Shown: positions 26,329 through 34,301 of the stretch, piece by piece
How positions within the stretch are numbered: position 1 is the stretch's first letter
How the letters are laid out: the number at the start of each line of letters is the position of its first letter
Origin: Flavobacteriaceae bacterium Ap0902
GTDB lineage: Bacteria > Bacteroidota > Bacteroidia > Flavobacteriales > Weeksellaceae
DNA: 64,000 nt
Direction: 5' to 3'
Assembly: GCA_009835005.1 (NCBI GenBank)
Contig: WTFG01000010.1
Location: 1-64,000, forward strand
The notes under the pieces: model-generated
What the model was told of the DNA's origin: nothing
Seen by the model: the letters and a program-made list of their open reading frames with translations, nothing else
Databases searched by the model: none
Made by a program: the position numbers and the translations under genes

Positions 26329-28737
26329 ATGGGGTATCTCAAATTTATCATGCTTTTTATAGGAGTTATCATTACGACAGCCCAAACCAGCAAGGGAACG
26401 ATAGAAGGAATAATACAATCTGCAAATAAAGAGCCTCTGAGCAATGTAGAGGTTTATATTGATGGAAAGTTGAAAGCTATATCCCATACCAACGGACCCT
26501 TTTTATTTGAACAAGAAGCTGGTGAATATACACTAGAGTTACAACAAGGTCATAGAACATCTACTACCTCTACCGTGTCTGTGCTTCCTCATAAGACAAC
26601 CAAAATATCCATTACTTTTCAAGAAGGTATGATTACTCTAAAGGAAATCAAGGTATTAGCAGAAAAAGAATTATTTAAAAATACCGTTCAATATGCACTC
26701 AAAAAAAATAAAAACATTCCAGGCGGAAACAACTTAATAGATTTGCAAGACCAGGATCTTCGTAGGTCCTTTACCTTAAAAGATGCATTAAGAGATCAGC
26801 CTGGCATAATCATTCAAGAGTTTTTTGGATCAAATGATCAACCTAGATTAAATATTAGAGGCTCGGGCATCCAGAGTAATCCACAAAGAAGGGGTATTAA
26901 TCTATTGCAAGATGATATGCCATTTAACTTTTCTGATGGTTCTTACATCATAGGTTTATTAGAACCCCAAGTTGGTAATTATATAGAAATCTTTAGAGGG
27001 GCTAATTCCCTAGAATTTGGAGCAGCCAATTTAGGTGGAGCATTAAATATAGTTTCAAAGACAGGTTATACGACTGCTCCACTGCATTTAAAAATTGAAG
27101 GAGGGAGTTATGACTTATATAACATCCAATTAGAAGGAGGATCAGTAATTGGGAAAACTGATATATATGCTAGTTTAATCAAAAACCATTCTAATGGATA
27201 CAGAAAACACAATAAAAGCAGCAAAGAAAGTGGTAATTTAAATCTGGGTTATAAATTTAATTCCCATATTCAAACACGTTTTTATACGCAATTTATCAAT
27301 TCATCTTTTGATATCAGCGGTCCATTAAATAAAAAAATGATGAAAGATGACCCAACGCAAATTTCAGAAGGCATCCAACCTAAGATCCCAAGTATTGGTC
27401 CTAATGTACTCAGAGATTTGCCGCGTAGGGATGCAAAAACTTGGAGAATTGGGAATAAGACTATTTTCAAAATTAATAACGACAGTTACTTTAATCTGGA
27501 CTTATACTATCAAAATGCAGACGATACTTTTTATTTTCCAGTAGTTACGGGAGTCAGAGAAAGTTTACATGAAGATTATGGTCTAAATCTAGCATTTAAT
27601 AGCAAATATAATTCTCATCACATAAAGGGAGGGTTAAACACGAGTATAGGAAATATTGACAGAAAATACCATGCGAATGTGAAAGGTGAGAAAGGAAAAA
27701 CATACGCTGATAATTTATTAGAAGCTAATAACCTGATTCTATACGTTGAAGATAAATATAACTTAAATTCAAAAATAAGTTTTATAGGAGCCCTTCAGTT
27801 ATCAATGAATCATAGAGAGATTGATGAAAATTTTTCTACACCGCATTCTAGACCTTTCTTCTCTTATAAAACAAAAACCTATGAATTCTTTGATTCTCCA
27901 GCAATTGTAATGGATAAAAATTATCTTGGTCTGAACCCTAGAATTGGCATTTTATATGAACCTAATAAACGTAATCAGTTTTATTTGAATGCGAGTAAAT
28001 CCTATGAGCCTCCTACTTTTGATGAATTATTATATAATGCTGGTGGTAATCCTAACCAAGGACCAAATCAAATAAGTGCTAAAAATCTTGATGAGCAGAC
28101 TGCCTACACTATAGAATTAGGAAGTAGGGGTGAAAATACATTTATAGCATGGGATGTGAGCATCTATAGAAGTTGGGTTCAGGATGAAATACTTACAACG
28201 ACAGATTTATTTGGAATTTCTGGTGAAACGAGAAATTCCGTGGACACAACCATACATCAAGGACTAGAAATGGGTCTAACCTGTACCATTTTCACCACGC
28301 CCAATCAACAATCCCTTCTATTAAGTACCGTATATAACTATAGTGATTTCACCTTCCAAGAAGGAATTTATAAAGATAAACAAATTGCAGGAATCCCTAA
28401 ACATTATCTAACTGGAAGTTTAGATTATAGAATGCCTCAGGGTCTTTTTGCCAACATAAATTTTGAATATTTACCAGAAGACACTCCTACAGATCATCAA
28501 AATACAATCTACCAAGATGCTTACAACTTATGGGGTGCAAAGATTGGCTACCACAAATTACATTGGAGTGTCTACGCAGAAGTTAAAAATATATTGGATA
28601 CTAATTATGCATCTAGTTATCTTATTAGAGATGTAGTCACAAATCCACCGCCACCATCCATTAGTGCAGAAGATGTAACCACTTTTATACCAGGTGTGGG
28701 TAGAAACCTTACAATAGGAATTAATTATAATTTATAA
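26329..28737 (+). CDS. TonB-dependent receptor (FecA/siderophore-receptor-like)
   Basis: An 802-residue outer-membrane receptor. Signal peptide 1-19 (MGYLKFIMLFIGVIITTAQ), carboxypeptidase-regulatory-like domain about 24-105, plug about 115-250 with LNIRGSGIQSNPQRRGINLLQDDMPFNFSDG and EIFRGANSLEFGAANLGGALNIVSK, then a beta-barrel ending in LTIGINYNL. The GSGIQ...RGI pattern is seen in FecA-like ferric-citrate or siderophore receptors. A lipoprotein gene starts 2 bp later, so they form an operon. The substrate is undetermined; a ferritin gene lies directly upstream. Confidence 0.88.
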   Translation: MGYLKFIMLFIGVIITTAQTSKGTIEGIIQSANKEPLSNVEVYIDGKLKAISHTNGPFLFEQEAGEYTLELQQGHRTSTTSTVSVLPHKTTKISITFQEGMITLKEIKVLAEKELFKNTVQYALKKNKNIPGGNNLIDLQDQDLRRSFTLKDALRDQPGIIIQEFFGSNDQPRLNIRGSGIQSNPQRRGINLLQDDMPFNFSDGSYIIGLLEPQVGNYIEIFRGANSLEFGAANLGGALNIVSKTGYTTAPLHLKIEGGSYDLYNIQLEGGSVIGKTDIYASLIKNHSNGYRKHNKSSKESGNLNLGYKFNSHIQTRFYTQFINSSFDISGPLNKKMMKDDPTQISEGIQPKIPSIGPNVLRDLPRRDAKTWRIGNKTIFKINNDSYFNLDLYYQNADDTFYFPVVTGVRESLHEDYGLNLAFNSKYNSHHIKGGLNTSIGNIDRKYHANVKGEKGKTYADNLLEANNLILYVEDKYNLNSKISFIGALQLSMNHREIDENFSTPHSRPFFSYKTKTYEFFDSPAIVMDKNYLGLNPRIGILYEPNKRNQFYLNASKSYEPPTFDELLYNAGGNPNQGPNQISAKNLDEQTAYTIELGSRGENTFIAWDVSIYRSWVQDEILTTTDLFGISGETRNSVDTTIHQGLEMGLTCTIFTTPNQQSLLLSTVYNYSDFTFQEGIYKDKQIAGIPKHYLTGSLDYRMPQGLFANINFEYLPEDTPTDHQNTIYQDAYNLWGAKIGYHKLHWSVYAEVKNILDTNYASSYLIRDVVTNPPPPSISAEDVTTFIPGVGRNLTIGINYNL

Positions 28738-28739
28738 CT

Positions 28740-29180
28740 ATGAAAAAATTAATATTATTTGCATTCGCATCAATCATAACGCTCATAAGTTGTGAAAAAA
28801 AATCAACAGAGCCACAAGTATTAGAAGAACCTCAAGAGGTTATTCAAGATAAAGAGGTGGCTCTAGATCATACGGCATTGGTAAACAATGAAGAGGTTGC
28901 TGTCAATCAAAATATGTGCAAATATATCAATGAGTTGAAAATGAAAGTTGATGAGATTTCTTCTTCTGATAACCTTGATTATGATTCAGCTCAGAAAGAA
29001 CTGCAAGAAACACTCGTAAATTTAATGTCTAGTTGTACAATAGCTGGCACTGATGGGCATAAAAAATTGCATCAATATTTATTTCCTATTAAAGAAAATA
29101 TTGAATCATTGAATACAAACCAGGACAAAAGTTTTGCTATTATCAAGGAGAATTTAGCACACATTAGTTGTAAGGAATAA
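28740..29180 (+). CDS. Hypothetical lipoprotein partnered with a TonB receptor
   Basis: A 146-residue protein of no family I recognise. The N-terminus is a lipoprotein signal (MKKLILFAFASIITLISC, lipobox LISC). An acidic, proline-containing linker follows. The C-terminal half is predicted helical with three cysteines (CKYINELKMKV, SSCTIAGTDGH, HISCKE) and two histidines in DGHKKLHQ. It starts 2 bp after the receptor, so a periplasmic or surface accessory role in uptake is a reasonable inference. Confidence 0.75.
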   Translation: MKKLILFAFASIITLISCEKKSTEPQVLEEPQEVIQDKEVALDHTALVNNEEVAVNQNMCKYINELKMKVDEISSSDNLDYDSAQKELQETLVNLMSSCTIAGTDGHKKLHQYLFPIKENIESLNTNQDKSFAIIKENLAHISCKE

Positions 29181-29206
29181 TTAAATTTAATTTTCCTTAT
29201 AATCTC

Positions 29207-29333
29207 AGTAGTTGTCTCAAAACACCGTTTTCACTTTGATTCATTACAGCATCTCATGACAAATTAAATATGAATTAGTCAGATTCTGAATCAAGTTAGA
29301 GTGACCAATTCTTAAGGTTTTGAGACCGCTACT
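29207..29333 (-). repeat. Dispersed palindromic element, copy D
   Basis: About 127 bp. The ends are AGTAGTTGTCTCAAAAC and the complementary GTTTTGAGACCGCTACT. The right arm (AGATTCTGAATCAAGTTAGA) is the complement of the left arm of copies B and C, so this copy is inverted. It lies between the convergent lipoprotein and surE genes. Confidence 0.85.
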
Positions 29334-29351
29334 TTTCTACTTTAATATAAT

Positions 29352-30125
29352 TTAAAAATCCCATTGGTTTAAATCTTCTATGGCTAAATAAGCTGTCAAA
29401 TCAAATTGCACAGGAACTACAGATATAAAACCATTTTCCAATGCCCATTCATCTGTATCTTCACCCTTATCTTGATTCTCAAACTTGCCTGTAAGCCAGA
29501 AATATTCTCTACCACGTGGATCTATACGCTTCTCAAATTCCTCATTCCACTTGGCACGAGCTTGTCTACATATTTTAATGCCTTTCAGTTGCTCTTTTTT
29601 ACGTTTGGGGATATTGACATTCAGCACGACACCTCTAGGCAAACCGTTGTCTAACGTTTCTTGAATAATTTTTTTAATGAAATCTTCTGCTGCTAGAAAA
29701 TCAGCATCATAAGCAAAATCATCTAGGGAAAATCCAATAGCTGGAATTCCTTCTATCCCAGCTTCTACCGCTGCAGACATAGTACCAGAATATATCACAT
29801 TGATAGATGAATTAGACCCATGATTGATTCCAGAAAGACACAGGTCTGGTCTTCTAGGTAGAATTTTATCACAGGCAATCTTCACGCAATCTACTGGCGT
29901 TCCAGAACAGGACCATTCTTTTTCTGCACCACCCTTTAATCTCATTTCTTCTACATGCAGCGTATTGTTAATCGTTATGGCATGCCCCATGCCACTTTGT
30001 GGGCTATTCGGGGCTACTACATAGATATCTGCTATATCCATTGATTTGACAATGCCTATCAGGTTTCTGATTCCAGGAGCTGTGACTCCGTCATCGTTGG
30101 TGATTAGGATTAATGGTTTTTCCAT
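29352..30125 (-). CDS. surE: 5'/3'-nucleotidase SurE
   Basis: A 257-residue metal-dependent nucleotidase/exopolyphosphatase involved in stress survival. The signature ITNDDGVTAPGI is at residues 8-19, with metal ligands DD, the serine in APNSPQSG and the asparagine in SGINHGSNSS, all visible. Single gene with a TAnnTTTG element about 30 bp upstream. Confidence 0.95.
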   Translation of the reverse strand: MEKPLILITNDDGVTAPGIRNLIGIVKSMDIADIYVVAPNSPQSGMGHAITINNTLHVEEMRLKGGAEKEWSCSGTPVDCVKIACDKILPRRPDLCLSGINHGSNSSINVIYSGTMSAAVEAGIEGIPAIGFSLDDFAYDADFLAAEDFIKKIIQETLDNGLPRGVVLNVNIPKRKKEQLKGIKICRQARAKWNEEFEKRIDPRGREYFWLTGKFENQDKGEDTDEWALENGFISVVPVQFDLTAYLAIEDLNQWDF

Positions 30126-30155
30126 AAAAACAAATTATATTTGTTAGATTGAATG

Positions 30156-30163
30156 CAAATTTA
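30156..30163 (-). promoter_or_regulatory. Putative -7 element of surE
   Basis: The minus strand reads TAAATTTG, 30 bp before the surE start. Confidence 0.4.
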
Positions 30164-30233
30164 AAACAATAATGGTGTTTATTACCATTTTGGCTCAGGA
30201 ATTGATTTCATTCTTAAATCTATATAAATTATT

Positions 30234-32366
30234 ATGATTAAATACTTACGCAAGACCTATGTACTTCTTTCTTTCTTTTCTATGTCTTTGCTTGTTTTTT
30301 GTTATTGTTCGCCAATGCAATGGGGAGATAATGAGAAAGAGAAAGATATAATTAAGAACGTCCGTAGAACATTGTCATATCTACACTATTCGCCGCAACA
30401 AATTAATGATGAATTCTCTACTAAAGTTTACCACAGTTATATGGAAAGTCTAGATCCATATAAAACGTATTTTAAATATGAAGATATCCAAAGTTTTTCT
30501 AAACATGAGAAGAAGATGGATGATTATTTTAAAAATGAAGATTTAACTTTTTATAATCAATCCATAGATACGCTTTATAATAGATTGGCAGAAATAGAAA
30601 CCCTTACAACGGAAGTTCTAAGCAAACCATTAAACTATAACACACCAAGCCAATTAATACTGGATTATAAAAATTCAGACTATACCAAGACTCAAGCGGA
30701 ATGGGAGCATAAATGGACTAACCGTTTAAAGTATAGCATTCTACAGGAAATCATGATTTGGGAAGAATCTGCCAAGGACTCTACCGCTTGGTCTAAAAAA
30801 GATTCCATAGGCCTAGAAGAAGATGAATTTGACCCTCGTGGTAAATCCTTTGCACAGTTAGAATCAGAGGCTAGAAAAAATGTAGCAGAAAATATGGCTG
30901 AATACTTTAGACGATTTCAAAAAAGAAAAAAATCTGAATGGTTTTCATTTTATGTGAATGCTTTTACAGAGGAGTTTGATCCACACACTACTTATTTCTC
31001 TCCTAAGGATAATGAGAATTTTGAATTGAGCATGAGTGGGCAATTAGAAGGAATTGGCGCCACATTAGCAGATGAAAAAGGATATCCTACCATCAAAAGC
31101 CTCGTGATTGGTGGTCCTGCCTGGAAACAAGGTGATTTAGAGGTAGAAGACAAAATCACCAAAGTTGCGCAAGGAGATAAGGAGCCCGTGAGCGTAGTAG
31201 GTATGTTATTAGATGATGCGATTAGATTGATTCGGGGAAAAAAAGGAACTGTAGTGACGCTTACAGTGAAAAAGAAAAATGGTTCTTTCAAAGAAATTAA
31301 AATAGAAAGAGATATAGTAGAATTAGAAGAAACATTTGCCAGAAGTGCAATTATCAAAGACGATAAAGGTGAAAATTATGGAATAATTTATTTACCTTCT
31401 TTCTATTTAAACTATGATGGGAAAGGTCATGATGCGTCTGATGATGTGGCAAAAGAAATAGAGGAATTAAAAAAATCTAACATTAAAGGTTTAATCTTTG
31501 ACTTACGTGGTAATGGAGGGGGAGATCTTTCTGAATGTGTGGAAATTGTTGGTCATTTTATAGATCAGGGTCCTGTGGTACAGGTCATTAGAAGTGATGG
31601 TAATCGCAAAATCTATGAAGATAAAATTAGTGGACTAGCATGGGATGGCCCTATGGCGGTGATGGTGAATGAACTATCTGCCTCTGCCTCAGAGATTATG
31701 GCAGCAGCCTTACAGGATTATCAAAGAGCTGTAATTATAGGTAGTCCCAAAACTTATGGTAAAGGAACGGTACAAACATTGAGTCCATTGAATCGTTTTA
31801 TGGAAAGTACAGATGAATATGGAATGTTGAAATTCACCATCCAGAAATTTTATAGAATTAATGGGGGGTCCACTCAATTAAAAGGAGTAGCTTCTGACAT
31901 TGCTATTCCAGACCGTTACACCTACATGAATATTTCTGAAGACGCGCATGAATCTGCACTTCCTTGGGATCAGATAAATCCATTGAAATATAGCCCATGG
32001 AACAGCACTTGGGATTTAGAACAAATAAAAGCAAAAAGCGAAAAAAGAATCCAAGAAAGTTCCCAAATTCAATTAATTGATGAATATGCTAAGTATATGA
32101 AGACTATAGATGAAGAAAATGAGATTTCTTTAAATTTTGATGAATTCAAAACACAATATGAAGAGAGAAAGGAGAAGAATGAGAAATTCGAACAATTATC
32201 TGAATATAAAAATGGTTTAAAACTTGAGTCACCCGCTTATGAAATTAATTTGATGGAAAATGATTCTGTATTATCAGAGAGAAGAAAAAAATGGCATAAA
32301 AATCTAGAAAAAGATATTTATTTAGAAGAAACAGTAAATGTGTTGAAGGACATGAGTGCCGCATGA
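30234..32366 (+). CDS. Prc/Tsp-type C-terminal processing protease
   Basis: A 710-residue periplasmic S41 protease of the long Prc (tail-specific) type. N-terminal hydrophobic signal (about 8-25), a helical N-terminal domain, a PDZ domain (about 245-340), the core motifs DLRGNGGG, LSASASEIMAAALQDY and the catalytic lysine in SPKTYGKGTVQ, and a C-terminal region like DUF3340. Its stop overlaps the start of the permease gene (ATGA), implying coupled translation. Confidence 0.94.
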   Translation: MIKYLRKTYVLLSFFSMSLLVFCYCSPMQWGDNEKEKDIIKNVRRTLSYLHYSPQQINDEFSTKVYHSYMESLDPYKTYFKYEDIQSFSKHEKKMDDYFKNEDLTFYNQSIDTLYNRLAEIETLTTEVLSKPLNYNTPSQLILDYKNSDYTKTQAEWEHKWTNRLKYSILQEIMIWEESAKDSTAWSKKDSIGLEEDEFDPRGKSFAQLESEARKNVAENMAEYFRRFQKRKKSEWFSFYVNAFTEEFDPHTTYFSPKDNENFELSMSGQLEGIGATLADEKGYPTIKSLVIGGPAWKQGDLEVEDKITKVAQGDKEPVSVVGMLLDDAIRLIRGKKGTVVTLTVKKKNGSFKEIKIERDIVELEETFARSAIIKDDKGENYGIIYLPSFYLNYDGKGHDASDDVAKEIEELKKSNIKGLIFDLRGNGGGDLSECVEIVGHFIDQGPVVQVIRSDGNRKIYEDKISGLAWDGPMAVMVNELSASASEIMAAALQDYQRAVIIGSPKTYGKGTVQTLSPLNRFMESTDEYGMLKFTIQKFYRINGGSTQLKGVASDIAIPDRYTYMNISEDAHESALPWDQINPLKYSPWNSTWDLEQIKAKSEKRIQESSQIQLIDEYAKYMKTIDEENEISLNFDEFKTQYEERKEKNEKFEQLSEYKNGLKLESPAYEINLMENDSVLSERRKKWHKNLEKDIYLEETVNVLKDMSAA

Positions 32367-33475
32367 TAGATAAAAGAACTTCATTATCTCAATTAACCTT
32401 AAAACGGTTAAAGAAAAACCCACTAGCCATAGCAGCAGTCATCATTATATTTATGGCTGCTTTTGTGAGCATCTTTTGTTATGTCTTGGCAACTGACAAA
32501 ACAGAAAACGCTGCTCTACAACAGGTTGTATTAAAGTATAAACCAATAGGTTACCAACAACTTACTTTAAAAATTCCTTTGACTGGGTATAAAAAGCAGC
32601 TTTCTATCACAGATTATCTATTTGGCAAAAGGCAAGATTATGAAGAAATTGCGATCACAGATTATGATTTATCCAATCATGAACTCATTTACAAACCTTA
32701 TATAGGAGATGAATTAGAAGCAGAAGAAAAGATCATTGACCTCTCTACTTTTAAAGATAACGGAGTGAGTGAACCTGAAATTAAAAGTGATTTTATTTAT
32801 ACCAAAAAATATTATTTGGGTACCGATAGTTTCGGGAGAGACTTCTACTCCAGACTCCTCATAGGAACCCGCATATCCTTCTTTGTTGGCTTTATCGCCG
32901 TTTTGATTTCCTTACTTGTCGGCATCACCATAGGAGCCGTGGGAGGTTATTACAGAGGTCATGTAGATGACATCATCATGTGGTTGATCAATGTTGTTTG
33001 GTCTATTCCCACCCTTTTGCTGGTAATGGCTATCACGCTGGCTATAGGCAAAGGATTTTGGCAAATCTTTATTGCAGTGGGTCTCACCATGTGGGTAGAG
33101 GTAGCACGCGTTGTCCGCGGACAATTCCTAAGCTACAGAGAAGTTGAATTTGTAGAAGCTGCCAAAGCTTTGGGAATGGCAGACGCTAGAATTATCTTCA
33201 GGCAAATTCTGCCTAATATCCTAGCTCCAGTGATTGTGATTTCTGCAGCCAATTTTGCCGCTGCAATTTTGATAGAAAGCGGTCTTAGTTTCTTAGGGAT
33301 TGGCGCACAACCTCCCACACCCAGTTGGGGGAACATCATCAAAGAACATTATGCCCATATTATTCTAGGAAAACAACATCTGGCTATATTACCAGGCTTA
33401 TTGATATTGATTCTTGTATTGGCTTTTAATGTGTTTGGAAATCAATTGCGAGATGCCATGGATATTAAAAATTAA
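32363..33475 (+). CDS. Orphan OppC/DppC-like ABC permease
   Basis: A 370-residue inner-membrane permease of the peptide/nickel (OppC/DppC) family. TM1 is at about 24-45, followed by a periplasmic segment of about 100 residues, the OppC-family LGTDSFGRDFYSRLLIGTRIS sequence, five further helices, and the EAA loop EFVEAAKALGMADARIIFRQILPN contacting an ATPase. The usual partners (OppB-like permease, ATPases, binding protein) are not in the adjacent genes. It overlaps the protease gene by 4 bp and is followed 3 bp later by a small membrane-protein gene. Confidence 0.88.
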   Translation: MIDKRTSLSQLTLKRLKKNPLAIAAVIIIFMAAFVSIFCYVLATDKTENAALQQVVLKYKPIGYQQLTLKIPLTGYKKQLSITDYLFGKRQDYEEIAITDYDLSNHELIYKPYIGDELEAEEKIIDLSTFKDNGVSEPEIKSDFIYTKKYYLGTDSFGRDFYSRLLIGTRISFFVGFIAVLISLLVGITIGAVGGYYRGHVDDIIMWLINVVWSIPTLLLVMAITLAIGKGFWQIFIAVGLTMWVEVARVVRGQFLSYREVEFVEAAKALGMADARIIFRQILPNILAPVIVISAANFAAAILIESGLSFLGIGAQPPTPSWGNIIKEHYAHIILGKQHLAILPGLLILILVLAFNVFGNQLRDAMDIKN

Positions 33476-33478
33476 AAT

Positions 33479-33898
33479 ATGAAGGCTCCTAGCAATCTTA
33501 TCTTATTTCAATTAATTCTATCTGCAATTGCAGCCTATTTACTTTCTCAAATGTCATTCTTCGGGAGGGTTGGGATAAGTTTGTTCTATAAGGAATATAG
33601 CATCTTAAAAGACCCATTATTAAGTGGGGCTATCATATTCACAATTCAATTAATCGTTATAGGATTACTCCAAATTTTACATATTAAATCTAGCAAAACC
33701 ACAAGAAATATAGTATCCATTTTTATTTTTGTTGCGGCCACAATAGGAATGTATTTAACGTATTTAGATTTTACAGAAGAATTTAGCAGCAAAATACTAA
33801 GATCTAAATTCCACTTTGGTGGCTATTTGTTTTGGATTGGAATCATAACCTCTAGCATCTATTATTTATTCAGACCTAAAAAAGGTTTAAAATATTGA
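33479..33898 (+). CDS. Small four-helix membrane protein, unknown
   Basis: A 139-residue inner-membrane protein of unknown family. Four hydrophobic segments are visible (about 8-26, 45-66, 77-95, 113-130). It starts 3 bp after the permease gene and so is the third gene of the protease-permease operon. No catalytic motif is seen. Confidence 0.7.
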   Translation: MKAPSNLILFQLILSAIAAYLLSQMSFFGRVGISLFYKEYSILKDPLLSGAIIFTIQLIVIGLLQILHIKSSKTTRNIVSIFIFVAATIGMYLTYLDFTEEFSSKILRSKFHFGGYLFWIGIITSSIYYLFRPKKGLKY

Positions 33899-33985
33899 AA
33901 ATTTTATTTAAACACTTACAAACTGAAACACAATTAATTAACATTATTAGCTAAAAACTACTTCAAAATATTTAGCTAAATAGTT

Positions 33986-34014
33986 TTGAATTTAAAATTC
34001 TAATGTTATATTTG
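33986..34014 (+). promoter_or_regulatory. Promoter of tRNA-Asn
   Basis: TTG at 33986-33988 and TATATTTG at 34007-34014 are 18 bp apart, fitting the Bacteroidota consensus; the tRNA begins 18 bp later. Confidence 0.6.
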
Positions 34015-34032
34015 CATCCGCTTTTACAGCAT

Positions 34033-34106
34033 TCCTCCTTAGCTCAGCTGGTTAGAGCATCTGACTGTTAATCAGAGGGTCCTTGGTTCGAGCCCAAGAG
34101 GGGGAG
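34033..34106 (+). tRNA. tRNA-Asn (anticodon GTT)
   Basis: 74-nt cloverleaf. Acceptor stem TCCTCCT/AGGGGGA (one G-T pair), D arm AGCTCAGCTGGTTAGAGC, anticodon stem CTGAC/ATCAG-type with GTT in the loop, T arm CTTGG-TTCGAGC-CCAAG, discriminator G. CCA is not encoded, as is usual in this phylum. Confidence 0.95.
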
Positions 34107-34117
34107 CTTTCAGGCAC

Positions 34118-34157
34118 AGCCACTTATCTCAATAACTATCGGGATAGTGGCTTTTTT
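34118..34157 (+). terminator. Terminator after tRNA-Asn
   Basis: AGCCACTTATC pairs with GATAGTGGCT (one bulge) followed by six T, 12 bp after the tRNA. Confidence 0.8.
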
Positions 34158-34301
34158 ATGGCTGTTGTTTATAAAATTCCATCTGAGGTCATAATATCAC
34201 CCCTACCTCATTCTTTGGCACTATTTTGACTGCAAATAATATGATGCATAACCTCACATGCTTCACTTTTAATGTAAGCTAATAACTAAAAAACTTCACC
34301 C

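Noticed and set aside
34033-34301. Integration site for a genomic island at tRNA-Asn
   Set aside because: No direct repeat of the tRNA 3' end and no integrase was found in the following region by eye; the neighbouring CopB-like gene alone is weak evidence.
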